A stretch of 64,000 nt of DNA from Roseburia inulinivorans DSM 16841 (GTDB taxonomy: Bacteria; Bacillota; Clostridia; Lachnospirales; Lachnospiraceae). Shown here in pieces: positions 1-10,373 of this stretch. The notes under the pieces are model-generated. The model was given only the letters and a program-made list of their open reading frames with translations, had not been told where the DNA came from and did no database searches. Every line of letters starts with the position of its first letter. The first letter of the stretch is position 1. The position numbers and the translations under genes were made by a program. The stretch is from NCBI RefSeq assembly GCF_000174195.1, contig NZ_ACFY01000156.1, positions 1 to 64,000 of the forward strand, given 5' to 3'.

Positions 1-324
1 AAAAATTGTCGAAGCAGAAGTATGCCCGGATCACATACATATGTTAGTAGAGATTCCACCAAGCATAAGTGTGTCAAGTTTCGTAGGGTATTTAAAAGGA
101 AAAGTACGCTAATGATATTTGAAAGACATGCGAATTTAAAATATAAGTATGGAAACAGGCATTTCTGGTGCAGAGGATATTACGTAGATACAGTAGGCAA
201 AAATGCAAAGAAAATACAGGAATATATTCAAAATCAGTTAAAAGAAGATTTGGAATATGATCAAATGACTCTGAAAGAGTATATTGACCCGTTCACGGGT
301 GAGCCAGTAAAAACAAACAGATAG
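1..324 (+). pseudogene. tnpA: IS200/IS605-family transposase TnpA, 5'-truncated by window edge and frameshifted
   Basis: Y1-type HUH transposase that cuts and joins single-stranded DNA. The metal-binding His-x-His motif is readable in frame 2 at 29-43 (Asp-His-Ile-His-Met). The C-terminal half is in frame 1, with the putative catalytic Tyr at 223-225 in the context EYIQNQ. The two frames join only if one A is restored in or near the A-run at 100-103, so the copy is frameshifted as read. The N-terminus lies outside the window. The hairpins that follow look like the right end of the element. No TnpB or accessory gene is present downstream. The family call is firm; whether the copy is dead or carries a sequencing error is open. 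Confidence 0.85.
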
Positions 325-461
325 AATAAGCCCAATGGGCTTAGTAGGTAAATGACGTTGCGGCTGGCGAACCATTCGATGAGTCTTTAGACTCCAGAGC
401 CGGTAATAAGCCCTTATAGGGCGTGAGCAAACCACCGGCTAAGCCGGTGGTTATGATTGTT
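325..461. mobile_element. IS200/IS605 right-end region with subterminal hairpins
   Basis: After the transposase stop codon come short palindromes: AAGCCC-AAT-GGGCTT near 329-343 and a near-perfect hairpin ACCACCGGCT-A-AGCCGGTGGT at 431-451. IS200/IS605 elements lack terminal inverted repeats and carry such imperfect subterminal hairpins, recognised by TnpA as single strands. The exact cleavage site just 3' of the hairpin cannot be fixed without an empty site for comparison. Confidence 0.6.
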
Positions 462-494
462 CACTTCGCACATAATAAACGTTACAACGTCCCG

Positions 495-1652
495 CTACTC
501 TTCTACCTCAACTTCAGGCTTGGCATGATAGATAAAGTTTGTCCGGTAGATCTCACTTGTAAGTTTTGTCTTATCATTCACAACAATAATAGATAAGATA
601 TTGTTACCTTCCGGTACTTCGATTGGTTCTGTGTAACGTGCAGATGTATCTGTAGGATCTGTTCCATCCCACGTGTAATAAATACTGCATCCCTCATCTG
701 CAGTAATCACTACAAACGTAATATCATCCATGGTACCGCCATCCGGTGTTACTTCCGGATAATCCGGGGCTTTCGCTTCGGTCTTATATTTACAGGTGAC
801 AACATCACTGTAAATTCCCTTATCGTTTTTGCAGACTGCCTTGATAGTATACTTTCCAACATCGTCTAATTCAATTCCGGCATCGGTATAAAGAATACCA
901 TTTTTTTTCGGATCTGATTCATCTAATGTATAATAGATATCACATTCTTCAATGGAAAAAATGGTAACTTCCGTATACACATCATATGTTCCCTCATCCG
1001 GATAAAAGACCGGTTCAGCGACAATATACCCGGAAAACAGTTCTAATAAATCTGTATCTGTCACAGTAGACGCCAGCTCTGTAATTTTATCGTACTGACC
1101 TTTTGCCTCATAAATCGTGATCAATCCCTGATAAGCCTCTTTGTTCTTTTTATCGAGGTTGATGATCTCCATCTCAAGCACTAATGCAGAATCATATTCT
1201 TTTCTTGCAAGATAGATTTCCGCCATGGCAGCCCTGGCATTGATGTCATTTGGTGATAATGTCAGCGCATTTTTATAGTAAGAAAGCGCCTTCTCATAGT
1301 TTAAATCCACCAGTTCCTTTTCTGCCATCGCAATCTGGTAATCGTACGAATTGTTATTCTGATAGCGCACGTAAGCAATTGCTCCGATTGCAATGACGAC
1401 AACCACTGCAGCAACGCAGCCTAAAACAATCCACGGAGTCTGTTTTTTCTTTTTATGGTGTCCCTCTGCTTTTTTCTTCTGGTTTTCTGTTTCTTCTGAC
1501 GATGTATCTTTGGATGCTTCATCCGTCAAAAGAGCTTTCAGATAATCTTCCTCCAAAACAGAATAACCATTTACCATTTGTGCTTCATGGCCGCATACCG
1601 AACAATATAAACAGCCTTCTTTTAACTCAGCTCCACACTTTGCACATTTCAT
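495..1652 (-). CDS. Zinc-ribbon, single-pass membrane protein with TPR repeats and two CHB_HEX_C-like domains
   Basis: 385 residues. An N-terminal zinc ribbon (CAKCG...CSVCG, about residues 3-22) is followed by a Lys-rich linker and one membrane span near residues 75-95. Two or more TPR-like helical repeats follow (about 105-195). The rest is two chitobiase/hexosaminidase C-terminal-type domains (about 205-290 and 295-375), each with the IYYT-DxxDP signature. The zinc ribbon should face the cytoplasm and the TPR/CHB part the outside. Ribosome binding site AAAGGG lies just upstream. It starts 27 bases after folD and is probably co-transcribed with fhs-folD. The function is unknown; the outer domains suggest carbohydrate or envelope contacts, which is inference. 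Confidence 0.75.
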   Translation of the reverse strand: MKCAKCGAELKEGCLYCSVCGHEAQMVNGYSVLEEDYLKALLTDEASKDTSSEETENQKKKAEGHHKKKKQTPWIVLGCVAAVVVVIAIGAIAYVRYQNNNSYDYQIAMAEKELVDLNYEKALSYYKNALTLSPNDINARAAMAEIYLARKEYDSALVLEMEIINLDKKNKEAYQGLITIYEAKGQYDKITELASTVTDTDLLELFSGYIVAEPVFYPDEGTYDVYTEVTIFSIEECDIYYTLDESDPKKNGILYTDAGIELDDVGKYTIKAVCKNDKGIYSDVVTCKYKTEAKAPDYPEVTPDGGTMDDITFVVITADEGCSIYYTWDGTDPTDTSARYTEPIEVPEGNNILSIIVVNDKTKLTSEIYRTNFIYHAKPEVEVEE

Positions 1653-1679
1653 ATGAAACCCTTTCTATCTCTACCAATC

Positions 1680-2522
1680 TTATTCTCTGTCCAGACTTTC
1701 CACGCAATTGCTCATAAGCATGGCAATTGTCATTGGGCCTACTCCACCCGGAACCGGTGTGATCGCAGAAGCTTTTTCTGCAACTTCCTCATATCGTACA
1801 TCTCCGCAGAGTTTATTATTTTCATCTCTGTGGATTCCAACATCAATCACAACAGCTCCCTCTTTCACATAATCTGCTGTAATAAATTGTGGTTTTCCAA
1901 TGGCAACGATCAAAATATCTGCTGTCTGGCATAATTCTTTCAGATTTTTTGTTTTTGAATGGGCGATCGTGACCGTAGCATTCTCACGAAGCATCAGAAG
2001 CGCCATTGGCTTTCCGACAATATTGCTTCTGCCAACTACAACACAGTTTTTTCCGGAAATTTCAATTCCAGAACGTTTCAGAAGCTGAATGACTCCGGCC
2101 GGAGTACAAGATACAAAGCCCTCTTCACCGATCACTAATTTTCCAACATTCTGTGGATGAAAGCCGTCTACGTCTTTTTCCGGCGAGATTGTGCGGATGA
2201 TTTTATCCGGATCAATATGCTTTGGAACCGGAAGCTGAACTAAAATACCGTTTACAGTTTCATCTTTGTTCAGTTTTTCAATCAGCTCGATCAATGCATC
2301 TTCGGTTGTCTCCTCCGGGAGTTCATAGGATAAGGACCGGATACCAATATACTCGCATGCCTTCTTTTTGTTTCTTACATAGACAGAGGATGCCGGGTCA
2401 TTTCCGACCTGGATCACTGCAAGTGCAACCTCCGTTCCTGTATCTTTTAATGCTGTCACTTTCTCTTTCAATTCATCTTTGATGTCCTGTGAAATTTTCT
2501 TTCCGTCAATAATCTGTGCCAT
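1680..2522 (-). CDS. folD: Bifunctional methylenetetrahydrofolate dehydrogenase / methenyltetrahydrofolate cyclohydrolase
   Basis: FolD interconverts 5,10-methylene-THF and 10-formyl-THF in the cytoplasm, with NAD(P). Full family length, about 280 residues. Visible signatures include the catalytic-Lys region (SVYVRNKKKAC), GILVQLPVPKHI, the nucleotide-binding stretch VVGRSNIVGKPMALLML, and the C-terminal PGGVGPMTIAML. An in-frame GTG lies 12 bases further upstream, but the AGAGGA between the two is the natural ribosome binding site for the ATG at 2522, so that start is chosen. It lies directly after fhs on the same strand. The two make a one-carbon operon giving formyl-THF for purines and fMet, or acting in formate assimilation. 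Confidence 0.97.
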   Translation of the reverse strand: MAQIIDGKKISQDIKDELKEKVTALKDTGTEVALAVIQVGNDPASSVYVRNKKKACEYIGIRSLSYELPEETTEDALIELIEKLNKDETVNGILVQLPVPKHIDPDKIIRTISPEKDVDGFHPQNVGKLVIGEEGFVSCTPAGVIQLLKRSGIEISGKNCVVVGRSNIVGKPMALLMLRENATVTIAHSKTKNLKELCQTADILIVAIGKPQFITADYVKEGAVVIDVGIHRDENNKLCGDVRYEEVAEKASAITPVPGGVGPMTIAMLMSNCVESLDRE

Positions 2523-2560
2523 AATTCCTCTCACTCTGTTCTTTCTACTGCATTTCTTTT

Positions 2561-4231
2561 TTAGAATAAACCGGTGATCACACCTTCGTCATTTACGTCA
2601 ATTCCATATGCAGCAGGTTTTTTTGGCAGACCAGGCATTGTCATGATCGCACCTGTTACAGCAACCACAAAGCCTGCTCCTGCTGATACATATACTTCTC
2701 TTACGTTAATGGTAAATCCCTCCGGACGGCCAAGTTTTGTCTGGTCATCGGAAAGAGAATACTGTGTTTTTGCCATGCAGACAGGGAAATTGGAAAGCCC
2801 CATATCTGTAATTCTCTTTAATTCTTTCTTTGCTGCCGGTGCGTAAGTCACGCCGTCTGCACCGTAAATCTCTTTTGCGATAGTCTCAATCTTTTCTTCC
2901 AGAGAAAGATCATTCTCATATAATACCTTGAAATGGCTTTCTTTTTTCTCTAAGGTCTCAAGCACTTTGTTTGCAAGTGCAATACCACCTTCGCCACCTT
3001 TTTCCCAGACTTCGGAAAGTGCGAACTCGCAGTCTCTCTCATGGCAGAACTGCTCTACATAGTCTGTCTCTGCCTTGGTATCTGTCACAAAGGAGTTTAA
3101 AGTAACAACCACCGGTACTCCGTATTTCTGAAGATTTTCGATATGTTTCTCCAGATTTACAATGCCCTTTTTCAAAGCTTCCAGGTTTTCCTCTGCAAGA
3201 TCAGCTTTCGCAACTCCTCCATTATATTTCAAAGCGCGGATTGTTGCAACTAAAACCACTGCATCCGGTTTCAGATCTGCCTTTCTGCACTTGATATCAA
3301 AGAACTTCTCTGCGCCGAGGTCTGCACCAAATCCTGCCTCTGTGATCACATAATCTGCAAGTTTTAATGCTGTCTTTGTAGCACGGACAGAGTTGCATCC
3401 ATGTGCAATGTTGGCAAACGGACCACCATGTACAATTGCCGGTGTGTGCTCTAAGGTCTGGATGAGGTTTGGTTTCAACGCATCTTTTAATAATGCAGCC
3501 ATTGCTCCGGTTGCCTGAAGATCATCTGCTGTCACTGGCTTTCCATCATAAGTATAGGCAACAATAATGCGTCCTAATCTTCTTTTTAAATCGTGCATAT
3601 CAGTTGCAAGGCAGAGAATTGCCATAATCTCGGAGGCAACGGTAATGACAAAGTGATCTTCTCTCACAACACCATCCATTTTGCTTCCAAGTCCAACGAC
3701 AGTATTACGGAGCACACGATCGTTCATATCAAGACAGCGTTTCCATACAATCTGTCTTGTATCAATGCCAAGTTCATTTCCCTGCTGAATATGGTTATCA
3801 AGCAAAGCAGCCAGCAGATTATTTGCAGAAGTAATTGCATGGAAATCTCCTGTAAAATGAAGATTTAAGTCTTCCATCGGAACGACCTGGGCATAACCGC
3901 CTCCTGCGGCGCCTCCCTTGATACCAAAACATGGTCCTAAAGATGGTTCACGCAATGCGATCACTGCCTTTTTCCCCAAACGGCCAAATGCCTGTCCAAG
4001 TCCGACACTTGTCGTTGTTTTTCCCTCTCCAGCCGGAGTTGGATTGATTGCTGTCACAAGAATCAGCTTTCCATCCGGCTGATTTTTTACCCGCTCGATC
4101 AGTTCATCGGATAATTTAGCTTTGTATTTTCCGTATAATTCGAGGTCATCCTCTCCGATTCCAAGCTTTTCTGCTACTTCTTTGATTGGGAGCATTTCTG
4201 CTTCCTGTGCAATCTGAATATCACTTTTCAT
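2561..4231 (-). CDS. fhs: Formate--tetrahydrofolate ligase
   Basis: ATP-dependent ligation of formate to tetrahydrofolate. 556 residues, the normal length. The N-terminal P-loop region reads [17 protein letters not shown] (about residues 64-80), followed by [22 protein letters not shown] and the conserved [14 protein letters not shown] site sits 7 bases before the ATG. It is the first gene of the fhs-folD operon, with a recognisable promoter upstream (4300-4328). In Clostridia the enzyme serves the Wood-Ljungdahl methyl branch as well as ordinary one-carbon supply. No other pathway genes lie in the window, so acetogenesis cannot be claimed. Confidence 0.98.
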   Translation of the reverse strand: MKSDIQIAQEAEMLPIKEVAEKLGIGEDDLELYGKYKAKLSDELIERVKNQPDGKLILVTAINPTPAGEGKTTTSVGLGQAFGRLGKKAVIALREPSLGPCFGIKGGAAGGGYAQVVPMEDLNLHFTGDFHAITSANNLLAALLDNHIQQGNELGIDTRQIVWKRCLDMNDRVLRNTVVGLGSKMDGVVREDHFVITVASEIMAILCLATDMHDLKRRLGRIIVAYTYDGKPVTADDLQATGAMAALLKDALKPNLIQTLEHTPAIVHGGPFANIAHGCNSVRATKTALKLADYVITEAGFGADLGAEKFFDIKCRKADLKPDAVVLVATIRALKYNGGVAKADLAEENLEALKKGIVNLEKHIENLQKYGVPVVVTLNSFVTDTKAETDYVEQFCHERDCEFALSEVWEKGGEGGIALANKVLETLEKKESHFKVLYENDLSLEEKIETIAKEIYGADGVTYAPAAKKELKRITDMGLSNFPVCMAKTQYSLSDDQTKLGRPEGFTINVREVYVSAGAGFVVAVTGAIMTMPGLPKKPAAYGIDVNDEGVITGLF

Positions 4232-4299
4232 TCCAAAACTCCATTCCTGCGATTCTCTTTCGCATATTGTATTTGTCCATACAGGACTTATAAGTTGAT

Positions 4300-4328
4300 A
4301 TTATAATACAAGTCTTATTGATAAGCAA
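4300..4328 (-). promoter_or_regulatory. Probable sigma-A promoter of fhs-folD
   Basis: On the minus strand TTGCTT (4328-4323) and TATAAT (4305-4300) are separated by 17 bases. The -10 is perfect and the -35 weak. It lies about 70 bases upstream of the fhs start. Confidence 0.5.
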
Positions 4329-4335
4329 ATATCAA

Positions 4336-6951
4336 TTACAGATATTCCTCTTCATATTGCTCAAATTGTTCCGGCGACATCAGTACTTTTCTTGGCTTTG
4401 TACCTTCCTCCGGTCCGACAATTCCGGCTTCCTCCAACTGATCCATGATCCTTGCTGCGCGGTTAAAGCCGACCTTAAAATACCGTTGCAGCATTCCGAT
4501 CGAACCCTTTTCTTTGTCGATCAGAAGTTTTGCTGCATCTGCAAAATAAGGATCTCTTCCGTCCCCGGTCTGTCCTGAGTCAATGCTTACTGTCGTATTC
4601 CCGGATTCGATGCTGTTCATCTGCTCTTCCACAGATGAATTGTAACTCACCTGTCCGTTTTCTTCTTTTATGTAAGCAACGACATCCGATACTTCTTTAT
4701 CCGATACAAATGCACCCTGAACACGCAGTGGTTTCGGTACGCCCTGAGGATTAAATAACATGTCACCTTTTCCGAGCAGTTTTTCTGCACCGTTCATATC
4801 AAGGATGGTTCTCGAATCAATTCCGGATGTCACCGCGAAGGCGATTCGGCTTGGCATATTCGCCTTGATCAGTCCGGTAATGACATTGACGGACGGACGC
4901 TGTGTTGCGATGATCAGATGGATTCCACAGGCTCTTGCAAGCTGTGCCAGACGACAGATGGATTCCTCCACATCACTCGCCGCAACCATCATTAAATCCG
5001 CCAACTCGTCTACAATGATCACGATCTGCGGTAGTTTTTCCGGCTTGTCCTCTCCGTCCGGAAGCTCATCAATTTTGGCGTTGTAGCCTCTTAAGTCACG
5101 GACATTTGCCTCTGCAAACTTCTGATAACGGTCAGTCATCTCTGCGACTGCCCAGTGAAGCGCACCTGCCGCTTTTTTCGGATCTGTCACAACCGGAATC
5201 AGTAAGTGTGGAATTCCGTTATAAATACTAAGTTCGACCACCTTTGGATCGACCATGATCAGTTTTACATCTTTCGGATCTGCTTTGTATAAAATACTCA
5301 TAATAATCGTGTTGATACAGACAGATTTACCGGAACCTGTTGCACCGGCAATCAGTAAATGAGGCATTTTTGCAATATCTGCAACCGTTACATTTCCTCC
5401 AATATCTTTTCCGACGCAGAAAGAAATGTTGGATGGATGATTTTTAAATTCCGGCGAATCCACAAGTTCACGGAAAGAAACCATCAGTGTCTCTTTATTT
5501 GGAACCTCGATTCCAACTGCCGCCTTTCCCGGGATTGGTGCCTCGATTCGGATGTCAGCAGCTGCGAGATTCAGTTTGATATCATCTGCCAGATTCACGA
5601 TTTTACTTACTTTAACACCCATTTCCGGCTGAATCTCATAACGTGTGACCGATGGTCCACAACTGATATTCGTGATCGTAACGTTAACGCCGAAATTCTT
5701 TAATGTCTGCTGTAATTTCTGTGCCGTCTCCTGAAGATGCTGTTTGGAATCTCCCTGCTTATTGCCTGGCGGTTTTAACAATGATACTGGTGGGAACACA
5801 TACTTTCTTTCCTTCTGTGCCTCCAGATGAATCTCTTCCTCGATGGATGAGACATCATTTTGAATATCTTCCTCCGTAGCCTTAACATTTTTCTTCGGTT
5901 TTTCTGCGGCATCATACGGAATAGATTCTTCTACTGGATGATGTTCTTCATAAGCCGGCTCTGTATGGATACTCTCCTGATATGCCGGCTCTGTGTGAAA
6001 GATTGATGCATCCTCTTCCAGCTCTTTTGCCTCAAACGCTTCCTCAGAAAATGCGGACGGAGCAACATACAGTTCCGTCTCCGGTTCCATAGCAGGAAGT
6101 TTTTGATATTCTGCGCCTCCGGCTGTGAGTGTCACATGCTTCTCCTCCTTGATTTCCGGCAGATTGGTGTTCGACTGCTCCAAAAGTTTGTCAATATTAA
6201 TTTCACTGACTTCATCCGAACCCATAGGCTCTGCCTTCCTGTCCGGAAGAACTCTTGTGTCGACTGCCACGCCTTCCACCTTGCGGTCCATGCGGCGCAG
6301 CTCACGTTCCTCACGTCGCTGTTCTGCAAGTTCACGATGACGTTCATTGCTCTCTTTTGCCGTTTCATAAACTTTACGGCTGCCTTTCTGCACACCCTTC
6401 AATGCGGAACGTTCTGTGATCAGCACCAGACAGATAATCATTGCCACAACATCGATCACATAAGAACCGAGGAGTCCAAAATTTGGACAAAAAATCCCGG
6501 CAAGAAGACCACCTAAAAATCCTCCGCCAATTTTATGTACCGAACAATACTGATAGGCACCTGCCGCTCCGGCAACTTCCGCGCCACAGCGCACGATCTC
6601 GATAAACATACATAAAAACAGCACAAAAAAGACAGCCGCAGCAATTTTTACCGTTGCGATCCGATTGCCTTTATTGGACGCCGCAAAAAAAGTACCGATC
6701 ACCAAAACAACCGGAAAAATATATGCGATCAAACCAAATACACCAAAAAAGAAACTGCTGACAGCATTTCCAATTGCCCCGCCGATTCCAAAATTACTGA
6801 TAAAAAGTAAAATGGAGATTGCAAGGATCACCCACAGAATCACTTCCTCTGTAAAGCTCTCCTGCTGTATATCATTCTTCTTACGTCCTGAATTCGTTTT
6901 TCTGCCAGAAGTTTTTCTGCCAGAGGAACTCTTTCTTTTCCCTGTTGCCAA
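4336..6951 (-). CDS. ftsK: DNA translocase FtsK/SpoIIIE
   Basis: Septal DNA pump that moves chromosomes out of a closing division or sporulation septum. 871 residues. A basic N-terminus precedes about four membrane spans (residues 37-180), then a long acidic low-complexity linker (about 190-390), the alpha/beta core, a Walker A motif (AGATGSGKS, about residue 530), Walker B (IVIIVDELADLMM), and a C-terminal winged-helix gamma domain (about 800-860, with the typical RYFKVGFNRAARIMDQLEEAG). The start is TTG: no ATG fits, and GGAGG lies 7 bases upstream of the TTG. It follows uppP and tepA; proximity to tepA is also known in Bacillus. Confidence 0.95.
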   Translation of the reverse strand: MATGKRKSSSGRKTSGRKTNSGRKKNDIQQESFTEEVILWVILAISILLFISNFGIGGAIGNAVSSFFFGVFGLIAYIFPVVLVIGTFFAASNKGNRIATVKIAAAVFFVLFLCMFIEIVRCGAEVAGAAGAYQYCSVHKIGGGFLGGLLAGIFCPNFGLLGSYVIDVVAMIICLVLITERSALKGVQKGSRKVYETAKESNERHRELAEQRREERELRRMDRKVEGVAVDTRVLPDRKAEPMGSDEVSEINIDKLLEQSNTNLPEIKEEKHVTLTAGGAEYQKLPAMEPETELYVAPSAFSEEAFEAKELEEDASIFHTEPAYQESIHTEPAYEEHHPVEESIPYDAAEKPKKNVKATEEDIQNDVSSIEEEIHLEAQKERKYVFPPVSLLKPPGNKQGDSKQHLQETAQKLQQTLKNFGVNVTITNISCGPSVTRYEIQPEMGVKVSKIVNLADDIKLNLAAADIRIEAPIPGKAAVGIEVPNKETLMVSFRELVDSPEFKNHPSNISFCVGKDIGGNVTVADIAKMPHLLIAGATGSGKSVCINTIIMSILYKADPKDVKLIMVDPKVVELSIYNGIPHLLIPVVTDPKKAAGALHWAVAEMTDRYQKFAEANVRDLRGYNAKIDELPDGEDKPEKLPQIVIIVDELADLMMVAASDVEESICRLAQLARACGIHLIIATQRPSVNVITGLIKANMPSRIAFAVTSGIDSRTILDMNGAEKLLGKGDMLFNPQGVPKPLRVQGAFVSDKEVSDVVAYIKEENGQVSYNSSVEEQMNSIESGNTTVSIDSGQTGDGRDPYFADAAKLLIDKEKGSIGMLQRYFKVGFNRAARIMDQLEEAGIVGPEEGTKPRKVLMSPEQFEQYEEEYL

Positions 6952-6975
6952 AATATTACCTCCAAAAAATATCTC

Positions 6976-7881
6976 CTATAATGTATAGAAAAATCCGCCG
7001 ATTGAGAGCAGTCCGACAATCAGACAATAAATTGCAAAAATACGGAATTTCCGATTGCGCACAATGACAAGCATTGTTTTAATACAGATATATCCGATCA
7101 CTGCAGCAATCACCATACCAACAATATAGCAGGTAATATCCATGCCGCTCACGGACAGGTCTGCAAAATCTTTTAACTCTAACACCATGGCACCTAAAAT
7201 CGCCGGTATCGACATAATAAACGAATATTTCACTGCAAACTTGCGGTTAAATCCGCTGAGCAGACATGCTGTGATCGTTGTTCCGCTGCGGGATAGTCCC
7301 GGCAAAGTTGCCACGCCCTGAGCAATACCAACGACAAACGCATTGGTGTATGTAATGTCCTTCGGAAGCTTGTCTCCGCCCTTGCAGCGGTCTGCGATAA
7401 AGAGCAGAATTGCGGTTGCGATCAGACAGATGCCCGGCACGATCAGAAGTTCTGATGCCTGCTCTACCACGTCTTTTCCAACAAAACCAATGATTCCGGT
7501 CGGAATGGTTGATACCAGGATCAGCACCACAAACTTGCGGTAACTGCTGTTTACAATTCTGCGGTACGGACTGTAATCAACATGATCTTTTCCTCTGTCA
7601 CGGATCGATAGAAAAAGGTTTTTTATAAGTGCTGCAAAATTGATCAGCACATCTCTCACGATACAGATTCCCTCCACAAAAAGCCTGACGATATCTTTAT
7701 AATAAACTGCGCAGATCGCGATCAGAGTTCCAACATGCAGCAAAACATCAAATAACATTCCTGTATCCGTCTCAACATGGAACAGGATTTTAAAAAGTGC
7801 AAGATGTCCGGAACTGCTGACCGGAAGGAACTCTGTCAATCCCTGTATGATCCCCATCAAGACCGCCTGTAATAAAGTCAT
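6976..7881 (-). CDS. uppP: Undecaprenyl-diphosphatase UppP/BacA
   Basis: Membrane phosphatase that converts undecaprenyl diphosphate to the monophosphate, recycling the lipid carrier for wall synthesis; overexpression gives bacitracin resistance in other species. 301 residues, many membrane spans. Both BacA active-site motifs are present: QGLTEFLPVSSSGHLAL near the N-terminus (residues 14-30) and LPGLSRSGTTI near residue 190. A hydrophilic insert around residues 85-110 makes it slightly longer than the usual 270-285. RBS GGAGG. It lies between tepA and ftsK in one direction, probably as an operon. Confidence 0.96.
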   Translation of the reverse strand: MTLLQAVLMGIIQGLTEFLPVSSSGHLALFKILFHVETDTGMLFDVLLHVGTLIAICAVYYKDIVRLFVEGICIVRDVLINFAALIKNLFLSIRDRGKDHVDYSPYRRIVNSSYRKFVVLILVSTIPTGIIGFVGKDVVEQASELLIVPGICLIATAILLFIADRCKGGDKLPKDITYTNAFVVGIAQGVATLPGLSRSGTTITACLLSGFNRKFAVKYSFIMSIPAILGAMVLELKDFADLSVSGMDITCYIVGMVIAAVIGYICIKTMLVIVRNRKFRIFAIYCLIVGLLSIGGFFYTL

Positions 7882-7994
7882 AAGCTTTTTCCTCCGCTGT
7901 ATCGTATCTCATATTTTCTAAAAAATATCAGTTTTTTCCATAAGTCACCGATTTTCATACTTTTTAAGTATACCATATTTCATTTTGATTGTCA

Positions 7995-8690
7995 TTAAAA
8001 GCTTTTTTTGCCGCCGGATTTTGTCTCTTGTATGAGCTGGTGTAATTTTGCAAATGCCTCATGGATTCCACCGATAGAATCAATGAGTCCTTCCTCGACC
8101 GCCTGTCCTCCAACCAGGATCGTCCCAAGGTCTTTTGTGAGGATTCCCGTATTCATCATAAGCTCCTCCAGCCGGTTCTGTTCTGCTTTGGAATGCTGCA
8201 CAACAAATTTTAAAATACGATCCTGCATCTGCTTAAAATAATCATATGTTGGCTGCGCCCCGATCACAGTTCCATTCATCCGCACCGGGTGGATCACCAT
8301 CGTACCGGATGGCACGATAAAAGAATAGTCCGTGGAGACTGCCAGCGGCACGCCGATGGAATGGCTGCCACCGAGTACCAGTGAAACCGTTGGCTTATCA
8401 ATGGATGCTACCATCTCAGCAATGGCAAGCCCGCTCTCCACATCCCCGCCTACCGTGTTTAACAAAAGCAGTAATCCATCCACATTTTTATTTTCTTCCA
8501 CCTCTGCGAGTTTTGGAAGCACATGCTCATACTTTGTCGTCTTTGTCGCCGCCGGAAGGCACTCATGCCCCTCAATCTCTCCTATGATCGTCAACATGGA
8601 GATCCTGTCTTCCCCATGCTCTAACTCCACCTGACCAAAATCCCTGATCTGCTCATTCACAGCCTTCTCTTTCTCATTTTTTTCTGCCAT
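7995..8690 (-). CDS. tepA: ClpP-family serine protease, TepA type
   Basis: 231 residues with the ClpP/crotonase fold. The likely catalytic Ser is in GGSHSIGVPLA, the His in MVIHPVR and the Asp in LTKDLGTIL, so the triad looks complete. The Lys-rich N-terminus is longer than in ClpP proper. In Bacillus the homologue (TepA/YmfB) is encoded beside spoIIIE and has been linked to protein export and spore outgrowth. Here ftsK also lies nearby, with uppP between them. RBS GGGAG is 5 bases before the ATG. Substrates are unknown. Confidence 0.85.
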   Translation of the reverse strand: MAEKNEKEKAVNEQIRDFGQVELEHGEDRISMLTIIGEIEGHECLPAATKTTKYEHVLPKLAEVEENKNVDGLLLLLNTVGGDVESGLAIAEMVASIDKPTVSLVLGGSHSIGVPLAVSTDYSFIVPSGTMVIHPVRMNGTVIGAQPTYDYFKQMQDRILKFVVQHSKAEQNRLEELMMNTGILTKDLGTILVGGQAVEEGLIDSIGGIHEAFAKLHQLIQETKSGGKKSF

Positions 8691-8772
8691 ACAATCTCCC
8701 TTCCCTCATAAGACTGAAAAAACAGGATAGATTTTTCTACCCTGTTCTTTAGTATTGGAGATTCTTTTTATT

Positions 8773-10231
8773 TTATACAGTATATCCAAGCAGATAATTA
8801 TAAAGCCCTTCGTATTTTCCTTTGGAAGACTTCCATGAATAATCGTTTGCCATGCCCCGTTCAACAATCTGATTCCACTGTTTTTCTTATCAAAATAAAT
8901 ATGCTTTGCATAATTGACAACACCGAGCATCTCTTCCCCATTATAATTTGCAAAAGAGAATCCATCACCGGTATTTTCGTATTCGTTATATGGTCTGACT
9001 GTATCCTTAAGTCCTCCGGTCTCACGGACGATTGGAACCGTACCGTAACGGAAAGAGATCAGCTGCGTCAGTCCACATGGTTCAAAGCGGGATGGCATTA
9101 AAAATGCATCCGCAGCGGCGTAAAGTTTGTGAGCCAGGTCATCAGAATAACAGATATTGGCAGAAACTCTGTCTCCGTATTTCCATGCATAATGGCGGAA
9201 CATGTTCTCATACTGTGGATCGCCGGTTCCAATCACAACAATCTGTGTGAAATCATCCACCAGGCGGTCAATCACATAATTGATCAGATCCAGACCTTTC
9301 TGATCGGTGAGTCTTGAGATCAGTCCGATCATGAACTTCTTCTTATCGACAGTCAGATCCAGTTCCTCCTGTAATTTTAATTTATTATTGACCTTCTTCT
9401 TACGGAAGTTTGATGCGTTATAGTTGGTATAAATTTTCGGGTCTGTCTCCGGATCATATGTTTTGTAATCAATACCGTTTACAATGCCCTGCATATCAAA
9501 GTGTCTGGCGGCAAGCAGTCCATCCAGCCCCTCGCCATAGTAATCAGTCTGGATCTCCTGTGCATAAGAATCGCTTACAGTTGTAATATAATCTGCATAT
9601 ACCAAACCACCCTTTAACATGTTGGCATCCTTATGAAATTCCAGTTTATCCGGTGCAAACAAATCTGCTGAAAATCCTGTCAGCCCCTTCATCGTCTTCA
9701 CATCCCATACACCCCTGGAACTTCAAATTATGTATGGTAATGATTGATTTCATCCCCCCAGTAAAAAGAGTCTGCCTGAAATTCATTTTTCAGATATACC
9801 GGGATCAGACCTGTCTCCCAGTCGTGACAGTGGATCAGATCCGGACGGAAATCGATCTGTTTTAACATGGATAAAACAGCTTTATCGAAGAAAACAAACT
9901 TCTCAATGTCATAACGGATATCCCCATATGGTGTATCACAGGTAAAATATTCCTGATTATCAATAAAATAGTAGGTAACCCCATCCAGTTCATATTTTAA
10001 AATTCCAACATATTTGTTCTGGATATAATTTCCTGCACACATATAAAAATGTGTTACATACTGAAACTGGTTTCTGAATTTTTCCGGAATACAGCTATAA
10101 TTTGGAATCACGACCCTGACATCCCATTCCTCTTTTGAAAATTCCTTAGGTAATGCACCACACACGTCCGCAAGTCCCCCAGTTTTTATAAACGGAACGC
10201 ACTCTGACGCTGCAAAAAGAATCCTCTTCAT
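8773..10231 (-). pseudogene. glgA: Glycogen synthase GlgA, interrupted by three single-base frameshifts
   Basis: GT5 glycogen synthase: adds glucose from ADP-glucose to glycogen. The N-terminal piece (9728-10231) carries the ADP-glucose-binding KTGGLADVCGALPKEF. The C-terminal piece carries the GT-B acceptor/donor half (LISRLTDQKGLDL, PSRFEPCGLTQL). Three indels break the frame: one extra base in the C-run 9754-9759, one extra in the C-run 9712-9715, and one missing in the T-run 8881-8885. Correcting all three restores YWGMKSIITIHNLKFQGVWD in the middle and a family-typical C-terminus ending LGYTV at 8773. The full length would be about 485 residues, normal for GlgA. Without the last correction the protein runs on to 8706 with unrelated residues. 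RBS GAGGAGG. No other glycogen gene is nearby. Confidence 0.9.
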
Positions 10232-10322
10232 GAATTATACCTCCTCATCATCCTTGTACTATTTATGATATAACATTTTCCCCCGGATTTCTACCACTTT
10301 ATTGTAAAAAAGTGTCCATATG

Positions 10323-10359
10323 AAAAAACTCTGTTCTTGGATTGCGCCAAAAACAGAGT
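10323..10359 (-). terminator. Intrinsic terminator after yebC
   Basis: On the minus strand ACTCTGTT...AACAGAGT pairs over 8 bases, with extra inner pairs, and is followed by a run of six T. It lies 15 bases beyond the yebC stop codon. Confidence 0.75.
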
Positions 10360-10373
10360 CTGTCTCATATTAT

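Noticed and set aside
8773..10231. Programmed frameshifting in glgA
   Set aside because: Three breaks in different runs, without slippery heptamer plus downstream structure, and similar breaks occur in many unrelated genes.
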